Assembly: GCA_016271365.2 (NCBI GenBank)
Contig: JADMNL010000023.1
Coordinates: 606,146,501 to 606,210,500, forward strand
DNA from: Neoceratodus forsteri
Lineage: Eukaryota > Chordata > Ceratodontiformes > Ceratodontidae
DNA length: 64,000 nt
Direction: 5' to 3'
Position numbers and translations under genes: made by a program. Shown here in pieces: positions 1-10,530 of the stretch (positions within the stretch are counted from its first letter, which is position 1; every line of letters begins with the position of its first letter). Under the pieces are notes generated by a model. That model was given only the letters and a program-made list of their open reading frames with translations. It made no database searches and was not told the DNA's origin.

Positions 1-1691
1 CGGAGTGTGTGGATAGGTACCTAGCTGTTTAGGTTATTAGTTGCTCAGGCGCCTAAGGCCTACGTGCACAGATCAGTTCTTTGATAACTATCTCGGCATT
101 ACTCTTCTTCCACCAAAGCTCCACTCATGGAATGGCGATATTAAGGGAGGATTTCAGTGGTTATATTTAACAGTTAACCGGCATGATATCGGATTTAAAC
201 CATTTTTCGCAAGAATCTGAACGGAGCTCGACACTTCGCGCCATTGCTGTCGGGTCCAAGCCAAGCCCTCTTCCTTCCTAGTTTAAATCCACCCTCATTG
301 AAATATATCCCTTCAATCCCTATTTAAGTATGCCCTTAACTTCTTGCTCAAATGTAACCTGCCCCTGCATATAGGTCGCTGTTGTCCCATGTCCTGTCCC
401 AGCCTGACACATTGTACTCCCTGGTTCGCACCAGTCCCTCAATCACCTGTTGAACGCTTCTATCCTTTTTTCTCCTCTACTTGCATACGGTATTGGTAGC
501 ACCTCAGACAATGCCACCTTCCCCCACCTCCTCCACACTGCCTCCCCAATTCCTTGAACCTCCCTTTACCACCTCTACTGCTTCCCCTGCTAAGTCATTT
601 GTGCCCACATGCACTACCATGTGTGGCTTCTTCCTCCCTCTGCTTATGCATTTTAGAAGTGTTTGCCATGCCCTATTTATGGTTAACCCTGGAATATCTT
701 ATCCCAGATATGACTGCACCTTTCCCCTGCCTTCCCTTCTGATCCCTTTCAGTATGGGAGTCCCCAGCACCAGTACCTCCCCATCATTCTGATCCTGACC
801 CCTTCTACAGTGGGCCCGTCTTCTCCAAGGTCCCAGCTGCCCTCTCATTAGATCCCTTATCTGCACCTACTGTGCTCATTATTCCCCACTGCTTCCCTTC
901 TTTACCATCTCTCCTTCCTCCTCCTCCACCGTCCCCTCCTCTCTCTTTCCTTTTCCCATTGTGATTCCTGCCTTCTGGATCTTCCCTACCCTTCTCCCCT
1001 ACAGGTGGCCCTGGTACCTCCCTTCCTCCATCAACACTGCAAACCTATTTCTTGATACCCCCACAGTGGTGCCCATCTTCCCCATCCTCATTACTGGTCC
1101 CCCTCCTCCTAGTGCACCTCTGTGTACCTCTCTCATCCTCCTTACATCCCTAACTATAGCCCTGATGTTCACTATCTGCATCTCCTAGCTTCTCCATCTC
1201 CTCCACCCTTCACTCATTCTCATTAGTTCCTCCTTAAGTCCCTACTTCATCCTCCAGTTTCCTTAACCTGCTACAAATTAGACAGCCTCCCAGTTTCCAT
1301 AAGAAATTCATCCAAACGGCTGCCCCACAACCATTGCAGCTTACTATCCTCCCTGTTCCTGCCATCCTCCCACCATGGCCACCCTCATTCTATCCCTTAT
1401 TCAACTGCCTCCACCCACTCCCATCCATTTCTCTCCACCCTCTCTTGTGTGCCTCCCAGCTGCCCTTCAATCCCACTCCCTGTTATTTTCGATCTGGTTC
1501 AAGTGTATCCCACCTCTTCATCATCCTTAAATGCTCTAATTACTAGTCTGATGCTGGTCCTTCTTTAACCCTCTGGTCCTCAGTTTGGTAATCCTAGTAC
1601 AACCCCCAGTGTATTATTTTAATTAACCCAAGTACAATCCTCTCAGTGTATTATACTAATGCAGTTTGCAATAATGTGATCCCCTCACTGC
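1..1691 (-). mobile_element. CR1-like LINE ORF1 remnant with SGNH-esterase motif
   Basis: The top strand is strongly pyrimidine-rich, and the reverse strand reads as a decayed protein. At 588-617 the reverse strand encodes VVHVGTNDLA, the HxGTND block of SGNH/GDSL-type esterases found in ORF1 of many CR1-group LINEs. Further toward the C-terminus (about 360-410) a WDNSDLYAGAG-like stretch matches the usual position of the last esterase block. Toward the N-terminus, NRFAVL lies inside 999-1181 and a GRLSNL-type segment lies near 1260-1330. Frames shift several times and there are stops, so it is a fossil. No reverse-transcriptase part is present; the 3' portion would lie left of the window. 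The right end is set by the SINE insertion at 1706. Family assignment rests on the esterase motif and order only. Confidence 0.6.
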
Positions 1692-1705
1692 AGTACAGCA
1701 CTTTC
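1692..1705. repeat. Target-site duplication, left copy (SINE at 1706-2298)
   Basis: AGTACAGCACTTTC here matches AGTACAGTGCCTTG at 2299-2312 at 10 of 14 positions. It directly precedes the T-tract of the antisense SINE. This is the expected arrangement for LINE-mediated insertion. Confidence 0.55.
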
Positions 1706-2298
1706 TTTTTTTTTTTTTTTTTCTTTTTTTATCTGCCCTGCTCCCACCAGTCCTGCACCTTGAGCATCACAGAATCTACCCCTGCAACCATTTACCTGGT
1801 CCACATAGATCCCATGGAGCCTCTGCTTACCCCGGATGGGGACAGGATGGGCCCTGACACCCCGACATTTAAGTTTCATCTGATCCTTGGTTGGCCAGGC
1901 CGATGGTCGCACACATGAGGGCTAGCTCCCCAAAACTCTGTCTCCTGGACCAGCAGGGGTTTTCCAGTGTTCCTTGCTGGCGTTGTGAGTCCCTGACATC
2001 ATGGCACTAACACTGATGTCCACAACATCCTACCCCATTGCCAAGTCCCTTGGTGCCAGCATAGCCCCAGACCTCCGTCTGAGACCCACTCAGCACCTCA
2101 GGCGGTGACATCCTCCAAGACCCCGTCCTCTGCCAGGGGTCAGCAGACCCTGAGTGCATCCCTCCTCCCCCAGAGAAGGTGCGCTCTAGTGGGACGCTGA
2201 GCCTTCTTCCCGGGCGGCCCTCCATGACCTGGGCTCACACCAACCCAGGTCGCTGGCATCGCAGGTGGAAATCTAAATGCTGCACTGGCGGGCTGGCT
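1706..2298 (-). mobile_element. Long tRNA-derived SINE, antisense copy
   Basis: A T-tract at 1706-1730 is the poly-A tail read on the opposite strand. The far end (2212-2298) aligns to the reverse complement of the tRNA-like head of the element at 17386-17894. Both share the blocks for GGGCTGGC, GGAAATC(T/C)AA, GACCTGGG and the GGCC-rich junction. The bodies also match near the tail: both have a GGGGTAAGC block followed by GCAGGGG(T/C). At about 593 bp it is long for a SINE. It does not encode a protein. It sits against the ORF1 remnant on the left, and flanking duplications are visible. The two copies have diverged substantially, so insertion is old. Confidence 0.75.
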
Positions 2299-2312
2299 AG
2301 TACAGTGCCTTG

Positions 2313-5300
2313 ATCCCCAGATCCTAACACAGTCCCCTTTTTTCTAGAACCACAGCTTAATAATATTATCAACTGCCCTACACATCAACTCTGCATTATG
2401 GCATCACATTACAATGCTAGCTTTCAATTTCATATCAGAGCAATCCCCTGTGTGCTTGGTTCATCTGACACACCTGGTTTACCTATAGAGGTGTGACACA
2501 CTGCTTCACCAACATCCCAGGCAGTGACAGCTGCAATGCCAAGTGTCAGCATTGCACTGTCAGGGATGTTTCAGTGTTTTTATCAGGGGCTGCACCTCGC
2601 AAACCCCATGTGGGGGCTCCACTACTCACATCCCCCATCTCTAAATATACAATTCAGAGTTGGAGTTGTGTGGGGCACAACATTGGGAGATGCACCACCA
2701 GTGTCTACAGGGACAAGCACAGTGACCAACAATTCCTGGTGAAATCTGTCACTGTGCCAGTTTTCGAGGTAGCAGTGTCGCTCTCCACCCAGTACACCGA
2801 TTCACCCTAGCCTTTAGATAATCATCCCCAGCCTTATAGCCACCAATCCCAGCTGCCTTGGATGGGGCTAGTGACTATTTAAATGGCTGGAGGAGGGAGT
2901 GGAGGCCAGAGAGGGTGGGCACGGTGGGACAAAAGTCCAAGTCTGAACCAGGAACCCTCTTCCCCTATGGGTCCCAGTTCACTTAAGCTGCCCTCCAGTT
3001 CTGGTGGTGTGGGAGGAGGGTGGTCCTGATGGAGACCCAGCCCAGCTCCCTCCTTCCCGAGTGTCCTCTCCTGTTGATTGCCACTGTGCATATCTTGCCC
3101 AGTGCAGGTGGACCTAACTGCTCTAAGGGACCCATGTGAGTCCAAGCATGATGTATAAATGTGCTGATATGTGATTGCCTGCTATGGAGCCTACATGACT
3201 AGAAGGGGAACACTCAGTAAAGGGCTCACCCTGACTTTGCCTGGGAGGTCCAGTATCTGCTTACTATTTCTGGTCAAGATGTCCAGTGGAGCTGCAAGCT
3301 ATAGCCATTTAACACAGATAGGACTGAGACCTCAAGTCTATCTAATTTGACTGTTTTATGTAAAAGTTATTGTTTATTGTACAATGTACCAGGGCAGCCA
3401 TCCTGACCACTGAAGGAAGGCACTAACCCTTCTATAAATGTGATGAATGTTCCAAATTTCTACTGGGCTCAACCTAGTGTAACCAGCGGTTACACCTACC
3501 TGGTGTGTCCAGCTGCAACATTCAGGGCAACCCTGCACACTCCAGAAGGACTGAAAATAGTTTAAAGTTCTAATGTTAGGAAATCTAATCATAATTATCT
3601 GCTAATCAAGCCAGCCAATGAACAGCTGCACCATCCACCAGGACTGCAATCATCAGGGGCTTTTGGTAACTGGACACCCAGGTTTAAATGTGCGAGATTG
3701 CAGGGTCTCATGCTGAGTCTGGGGAACTGGTATCAGTTGTGGGTAGAACGATCCTGTTTTTCATCTGATTCTATGCAGTTTAGATAGCCAGGGCTCTAGG
3801 TCAAATGTGATTGCTTTCTGATTAAAAGCCAAGTATTCACCCAGCTGGTGGGTTTCACCAACACCAAAACCAATCCAATCAACTGTAAATATGTAAATAC
3901 TAATAATCATACTGAATAACCTCTACTCCTTTTGTTTCCCATTCCTAATCCTGCTGCCCCTCAAATAAATATTGTTGATGTTGTTCTTTGCAAGTATTGG
4001 TGTCATGAGTATATTGTAAGAGAGAGTCTTTAAATGGTAAATGTCTGAACTGTGGTAAAATGTCTATTGGGTCATGTGTTAGGGTGGCTAATGGTTATAG
4101 TGGGTGGTATGACATCCCAGGGGTTGTACCAGGTAACTGCTAGCCCACTTAAAGCTAAACTCTGGGTGGAGGCACTGCACAAAGGTAATATCATGGAAAA
4201 GAACCAGTTTAAAAGTAAGATTTGGAACCCAGGGCCCTCAACCTTGTTGTGGCCAGGCAAGGCAGGGTAGTAACTCTAGGAGTAGTGCCACCTAGGGTTA
4301 CAGACACATCTGGGCTCAACTTACAGAAAGGGGGTTAGGGTGATGAAACCTTTGGATGGGTGTGAGGGAATGTGACCATGTAAATGTAATCTCTTTTGTT
4401 GTAATTATTTTCATCTCTGCTTATTCTCATATAAATTATTTCTTTGATTGGATGGCATAGGCAAACAAAATGGAGTTCAGGTCACATGTTCAAGCAGCTA
4501 TCCTGGGAAACCTACAAAGGAAAACAGCTGTCAGTTGTGAGAGTGCTACTTTTCTCATAGAGGCATCCTGTGCAGCTAGAAAATAAAGAAAGTAATAAAA
4601 GAATTTGAGGGAGCTTGAAGGACAGGGTTCCACACTCAGAGCATAAAGGCAAGAGGATGTCATTAAACCCTAGGGAGAGGTTTCAAATGTGAACTCAAGC
4701 AGTGAGGAAGTTGCTCAGTAGGAGAGGGCACTAGCTTGGCAGATGTAATCACATACACACACACGCACTGCATACTCACATGGGTGGGGAATACTGAAGA
4801 GGGCTTTCACTATAGAGAGAGGTTGCATCCTACTGCCCTGAGTACATAAACAGAAGAGAGTAACACCAATTGTCTCTCTGGGACTTTGATGAGGACCTTG
4901 AGTTTGTCTTAGTGAGTGTCCGCAGAGGACGGAGGGCCTTGCTTCCATAAGTTGTTTATCTGGGTAAGAAAAGAACAGTCTTAGTGAATGTCTCTTTCAA
5001 GTTAGTTGGCAGGTAAATATAGATCCTAGTGTAACACTAGATTGTGAGTTTTTCTACAAACCATCTATCTGTTCAGACTGTTTTATTTATATTTCCTATA
5101 AATGACTATATATGTTTATTTACCATACATATCCTGTTTGTAATATTTTGTACCATTATAATAGTAACAAATCTATTTTATAGTACCACTGGTTGAGCAT
5201 CTTATTGCAAAGGTAATTTTAATATTTCTGTTGGTCAAAGTGAAAAGCCTCTGTTTAAAGTCTGCCATCTGAAGTGCACCTAACCAAATATTACTGTACT

Positions 5301-5989
5301 TGACCGCCCAAGTCCCTGAGCAGGTCTGAGGTATTTTCCTGGTATAATTAGGTAGTGGCAGTAGACATAGTTTCAGACAAACTCCCTAGAAGCTGATACA
5401 GCCCAAAGGAGTTTTTGTCACAGTGGTTGCCGCTCATAAATGGCAATGACTGTTTTGTAACATGGCATTGGATCAAGCACTTGATATAGTACCATACTGA
5501 AATCTGATCATAGGCCCACTTTAGCATTTGCACCTCTTGTAGCTGAATTATCAGTTGCTTTGTCCACATACAAATGAAATAGGAGGCATCACAAGAGACC
5601 AATGGGCTTGGTGCAGCTGAACTTGGGGACAGGGTCACAATAACAGCCAAAAAGCAAGACTTTGTTGCATTCAGATATGTAAAGAAACTCATTTATTTTA
5701 AAACATTTAAAAAGCAGGGCAGGATATTCAACAGGAGGCACAAGCATGGCACAAAAGCTTGCACCATGCTTGTGTCCAACCCAGCAGCTGCTTTATATTC
5801 AGTCAGATAGCAGACTGATACTGTCCAGCTGAATATTGGTCCATGTTGGCACAGTTTTAAGTGAAACTGCATAGCCCTCAACATGGACTTCCTGGAATGG
5901 ATAGCAGAGACCCTGTGGGCTATATTCAGCCACAACATGCAAATGAGTTATTTGGACATGAAAGGTGCTAAGAAGCAATTTGTGTGCCT
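2313..5989. other. Unassigned intergenic stretch
   Basis: I see no gene, RNA gene or recognisable mobile-element protein here. ORFs on both strands are short and share no motifs I know. There is a CCAAT-like site near 3616, an AATAAA near 3965 and a short CA-repeat near 4754-4763. Part of 3190-4380 has an LTR-like look, but I could not find matching ends. The part from about 5700 on contains gene-free sequence running into the inverted minisatellite. Confidence 0.5.
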
Positions 5990-6019
5990 GTTATAGGCTC
6001 ATTTACATGGTGTGCTGCA

Positions 6020-6270
6020 GTCCTTAGCACCCATGCTGTGTGTGTTGTGATGTATTGTTACATATTCCTGGTGTCTAGTGGCATCCCCACCTCACAAGCA
6101 CCCATCCCATGCAGTGTCATATATCTCTGGTATCTAGTGGCAACCCCCACACCTGAAAACTAGTGTATGATGATACAGACTGCCCAGATATCCAGTGGTA
6201 CTCCATCTCCTGAATGCCCATTGGCATATGTAATGGGAAACATTGGTGATCCAGCATCTCCACATCCGTC
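6020..6270 (-). repeat. Minisatellite, ~58-bp unit, inverted copies
   Basis: About four diverged units carry CTGGTGTCTAGTGGCA-type cores near 6069, 6128, 6184 and 6240, spaced 56-59 bp. These cores are the reverse complement of the GTGCCACTAGACACCAG core of the array at 9045-9580, which has the same period. The unit fades to the right of 6270, although a CCCCGAACACC piece near 6443 still resembles it. Confidence 0.7.
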
Positions 6271-6850
6271 TGCCCATGCACATAACATAAACAATCTTAC
6301 TCCCCACCAAGGTGTCTGGGGTGTGTTGGGAATCATGATACAGTGAGTGGCACAGACTTCCTCTCACCTCCTCAGCCAGCCACTGTATGAGCTAACAGTG
6401 AGTATATGGGCTGTGTTGGTCACCACATCAAGATTCCAACACATCCCCGAACACCTTGGTAAAGAAGTGTATGATGGGCATGTTCTGTGCACAGGCTGGG
6501 TGGGTGGGGACACTGGGCCGCCAATACTTACCATTATGTATATCAATTGGTATCCAGGGGTGGGGTTGCTAACTTACACCAGAGCAGTTCATATTTTTAC
6601 GTTTCGCTATACAAGATGTGTAAGGAACGCTTTGGGAGAGTAGCACACTTGGAGGTGCGCCTCCCATCCAATGCACTGCCCCTTGAGCAGGATGGCAGTC
6701 CTGCACCAATGGGTGCAGGAGCTCAGTATGACAGTGGTGTTCTTCTGCTTCAAAGGAGCACTGCTGCCATACTGAGCACCGCCGTCACGACGCCCCCTCA
6801 GGCCACGCGCGCTGTCCCCCGCATCACGCCCACAGCTTTGTGCCACAAAC

Positions 6851-7057
6851 TTTGTTTGCTGGACGGGGTGCCCAATCCCCGTCAGCTCCATGGCTCCCCA
6901 AACCATCCTGCTGCCATGCTGGGAGCCCACCCCAGTGTGGCAACGTTGCCTTTGTTTTGCCAGCGGGGTGCCTAATCCCCGCCGGCTTCTCACCCCCAGT
7001 CATCTTAGTGCCATTCTGGGAGCCCACCCTAGCATGGCAAATGGTCCCACGTTGTCT
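6851..7057 (+). repeat. 100-bp tandem duplication (two units)
   Basis: Unit 1 starts at 6851 and unit 2 at 6951. Shared blocks are TTTGTTT, CGGGGTGCC(C/T)AATCCCCG, TGCCAT(G/T)CTGGGAGCCCACC and the GGCAA that follows. The DNA is GC-rich and has several CpGs, unlike its flanks. Open frames run through on both strands, but this follows from base composition and I do not read them as genes. Confidence 0.75.
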
Positions 7058-7297
7058 TTTTTTTCTTAACACCTGTAAAATAAAAACGGTCCCATGGCGT
7101 GTCTCCCAGCCCCCTCCCACAACCCGCACCCACCCACTGTACACCCAGCATCCCCCACCCCCCCCAATACTTTACCTCCGACTCTGGCGCGATGGTCTTC
7201 AGTGGACGGGGAACACGCCTGCACTCTTGAAAGGCGATCGCGAACTGAGGAAATGCCGTAAGCTGTATAATGAGTTAGATAGGGGGTTTCAACTTTA

Positions 7298-7547
7298 TTC
7301 GCGTATCTCAGTCATTTTTTATGAATTTTACCAAATTTTAACATGGATTTTGGGACCCCTTTCATGACGATGTCACCGTCATGGCGTTGTCTCGCCCACA
7401 GGGTGATTTCGCAGGCACCGCGCAGTCACTGTGTGAAATCACCTTTGGCCTTGAATAATGCCATGACAGTGACATCATTCATGAGAAGGGGTCCCAAAAC
7501 CCCATGTTGAAAATTTGGTGCAAACATTCCAAAATATGACTGTTTTA
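7298..7547. repeat. Inverted repeat with palindromic centre
   Basis: The left arm (about 7298-7384) is the reverse complement of the right arm (about 7460-7547), with shared blocks such as GGGGTCCCAAAA and AAAATTTGGT. The centre contains GGTGATTTC at 7402-7410 facing GAAATCACC at 7435-7443, so both levels of symmetry share an axis near 7422. The right arm is also the beginning of the 295-bp satellite, so the satellite appears to start from an inversion point. Confidence 0.75.
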
Positions 7548-8890
7548 TGAGCGGCATTGCGCAGTTCCTACACAGGCTCGTAAGTTTGTGAATTTTCAAT
7601 ATTTTCACTCCAGATTTTCAACATTGCCATTTTATCATACCTTCTTCTGAGCTGTATAGCTGTCATTTTTCACATCTCACCCAAAATGTGTTTCCGCCCA
7701 TGTAGTGCACAATGGTGCAGTTGGTAGCGAAATCAATGTATGGAACACATTAAGAAAATCACAGTGACACTGTTCATGAGCAGAGGTCTTAAAATGGCTA
7801 TGTTGAAAATTTGGTGAAAAATTCCTAAAATGGCTGTTTTACGACTTAAGCGCTAGGAAGTTCCTACGCACGCTGTCATGGACTTTCAATATTTTGCACT
7901 CTAGATTTTCAACATTGCCATTTCATTACACCTCCTCATGAGCAGTATAGCTGTCATTTTTCACATCCTGCCCAAAATGTGTTTCTGCCCATTGGCGCAT
8001 ACAATCGCAGTCAGTGTGCGAACTCAATGTATGGGACACATTAAGAAAATCACAGTGACACTGATCATGAGCAGAGGTCTTAAAATGGCTGTGCTGAAAA
8101 TTTGGTGAAAAATTCCTAAAAATGACTGTTTTATGAGTCTGCGTTATGCAGTTCCTACGCACACCGTAAGTTTGCGAATTTTCAATATTTTCACTCCAGA
8201 TTTTCAACATTGCCATTTTACCAAACCTCCTTATGAGCACTGCAGTTGTCATTTTCACATCTTGCCCAAAATGTGTTTCTGCCCATGTAACGCACAATGG
8301 CACAGTCAGTGTGCGAACTCAGTGTATGGGACATATTAAGAAAATCACAGTGTCACTGTTCATGAGCAGAGATCTTAAAATGGCTATGTTGAAAATTTGG
8401 TGAAAAATTCCTACAAATAACTGTTTTATGAGCATGTGTTGTGCAGTTCCTACGCGCTCGTAAGTTTGCGAATTTCCAATATTTTCACCCAGATTTTCAA
8501 CATTGCCATTTTACCACACCTCCTTATGAGCAGTACAGCTGTCATTTTTCACATCCTGCCCAAAATGTCTTTCCACCCATGTAGTGCAATAATGGCGCAG
8601 TCGGTGCTAGAAATCAATGTATGGGACACAGTAAGAAAATCACAGTGACACTGTTCATTAGCAGAGGTTTTAAAATGGCAATGTTGGAAAATTTGGTGAA
8701 AAATCTAAAATGACTGTTTTACTTAGCGCAGCATTGCACAGTTCCCACGCATCGTCAGAGGGTTTCATGTAATTTCTTCAATATTTCCACTCCAGATTTT
8801 CAACATTGGCATTTTACCACACTTTCTTATGAGCAGTACAGCTGTCATTTTCACATCCTGCCCAAAACGTGTTTCCGCTTATGTAGCGCA
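7460..8890 (+). repeat. Satellite-like tandem array, ~295-bp unit, about five copies
   Basis: A marker TGTTGA(A)AATTTGG falls at 7505, 7801, 8092, 8387 and 8682, with spacings of 296, 291, 295 and 295 bp. Each unit also repeats CACAGTGACACTG(T/A)TCATGAGCAG, TTCCTACGCAC and CACATC(C/T)(T/C)GCCCAAAATGTG in the same order. Inside each unit a ~21-bp segment (for example 8376-8396) recurs inverted (8492-8512) with one mismatch, so a unit can fold on itself. Units differ by substitutions and small indels, which indicates age. The open frame at 7926-8303 on the minus strand spans more than one unit and repeats a motif; it is a by-product of the array. Confidence 0.85.
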
Positions 8891-9044
8891 CAATGAGGGT
8901 AACAAAAGCTTATGCTGACAATTTATTGTGCAAATACCAGCAATCGCACAGGGCATTAGGGTAAAGCACCATACATGCCAAACACCACTGCAAATACCTG
9001 CAAGCGAGCGTTCAGCATTGACAAATGCTTGTTTATACATGGGT

Positions 9045-9580
9045 GCTCAGGGGTGGAAGGGTGCCACTGGATACCAAAGATATGTGACACTACATGGGTT
9101 GAGTGTTTGGGGTAGGTGTGTCACTAGACACAAAGGATATGTGACATTACATAAGATGGGTGTTTGGGGTGGAGGGTGCCAGTAGACACCAGGGATATGT
9201 AACAATAAATATACAGGTGTTTGAGGAGTGGGGTGCTACTAGACACTAGGTATATGCGACACTACATGGCATGGGTGTTCGGGGTGGGGGTGACACTATG
9301 TGGAATGTGTGTTTAGGGTGGGGTGCCCCTAGACACCAGAGATATGTGACACTACATGGGATGGTATTTGGGGTTGAGGATGCCACTAGATATCAGGTAT
9401 ATGACTATGTACTGGGCACAGGTGTTCAGGAGGTAACAGGTGCTACTAGTTGCTAGGGATGTGTATCAATACATGGGACAGGTGTTCAGGGTGTAGGGGT
9501 GCCACTAGACACCAGGGTATGACTATGTACAGGGAATGGGTGTTTGGGGTGGAGGTGCCACTAGATACCGGGAATGCAAC
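9045..9580 (+). repeat. Minisatellite, ~58-bp unit, about nine copies
   Basis: Cores of the form GTGCCACTAGACACCAGGGATATG start at 9061, 9118, 9176, 9233, 9323, 9379, 9440, 9499 and 9554. Spacing is 55-61 bp, apart from the 90-bp step between 9233 and 9323, which includes an extra partial unit near 9289. Between cores lies a GGGTGTTTGGGGTGG-type block. The copy orientation is opposite to that at 6020-6270. Confidence 0.85.
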
Positions 9581-9955
9581 TTTGCAGGTATGACAATGAT
9601 CAGGGGCAGGCGATTGCAGTACAACTGCCCTGCCATTGGTGGGGTGGTGGCATAGGCTTAGTGCCGGTTGAGTCTTAGTTTTTGGTAGCAGTAAACAGTA
9701 TTGCTTTGGGGCCATTTACTGCCATCACAGTCCTTTAACTTGCTGCTGTGCCTGTATGCAGGAGGGACCCCTAATTTGTATGGTTGCAGTGACTATTTAG
9801 CACCTCGGCATGAAGGGGTTTAGGTGCGCTAATTGGGCCTCTGAGTATGGGCCCTCCCCAGTGCAAGTCACAAACCTGGGTAGTGTTGGGGCAAACCACA
9901 TTAGCACCATCACTAATGTTTGAAAGTCGGCCCCGCAGTGTCAAAACATGAAAGC
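9581..9955. other. Unassigned stretch between minisatellite and hairpin
   Basis: No gene or known repeat recognised. The sequence has moderately high GC content, and neither strand shows a supported coding frame. Confidence 0.4.
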
Positions 9956-10031
9956 ACTGACCAAGCCCCAGTGTTTCATGGATGCACATTTGAGGTGGAA
10001 GAGCATATATGAAACGCTGGGCTTGGTCAGT
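9956..10031. repeat. Hairpin with 24-bp arms
   Basis: ACTGACCAAGCCCCAGTGTTTCAT at 9956-9979 pairs with the segment at 10009-10031, which carries ATGAAACGCTGGGCTTGGTCAGT. There is one mismatch and a one-base bulge across a 29-base loop. It may be the terminus of a foldback element, but I could not define its ends. Confidence 0.7.
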
Positions 10032-10189
10032 ACTCCCAGTGTTCTAACACTGTTTTTCATATTCTGAAATAGATGAAGTTCTTTGCATCTTAGAGTGTGT
10101 TAAGTTTTAATTTCATTCCTCAGTTGTCTTTATTTTATGTATTTATTAGCTTTTGATACAGGCAAGATACATTTGTTGTGTTGTTCGGA

Positions 10190-10530
10190 ACAAAATTTTG
10201 CAGAATTTTAAAAATTCTGTTGAAATTCCATCAAATTTCACTGGAAACAGAATGGTGAAATTCCGTGCAGAAAATAGTTGCAGAATGATATTCTGTGGAA
10301 AATGCTGTTCCACAGAATATCATTCTATGTAGTTCAATATTTTCCATAGAAATGGTTGTGGAATGGTTTCCTGCAGAACAATGCTGTTCCACGGAATATT
10401 ATTCTGCAGATCACAGCAGGTGGAATTCTGCAATAGAACCAGTGAAATTCTGGTGGAAATTCTGCTGGTGCAAAGGTCATTCTGTGCTAATTTCGCTGAT
10501 GGAATTCTGTATTCGCACACCACTGTACAC
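10190..10530. repeat. Palindrome-rich tract built on ATTCTGTGGAA
   Basis: The words ATTCTG, GGAATTC, TTCCACAGAAT and their complements recur throughout. The clearest structure is a perfect 19-bp stem: AGAATGATATTCTGTGGAA at 10282-10300 faces its complement at 10308-10326 across a 7-base loop. Similar, weaker pairings occur near 10350-10410. No coding frame is supported. Confidence 0.7.

Noticed and set aside
3190..4380. LTR-like region with CCAAT, AATAAA and GT-rich end
   Set aside because: No TG...CA boundary, duplication or second copy could be found.
7926..8303. 125-codon minus-strand frame through the satellite
   Set aside because: It spans more than one 295-bp unit and repeats its own text; a by-product of the array length and composition.
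6020..9580. CRISPR-like spaced repeats
   Set aside because: Repeats are contiguous and diverged, with no unique spacers, in eukaryotic sequence.
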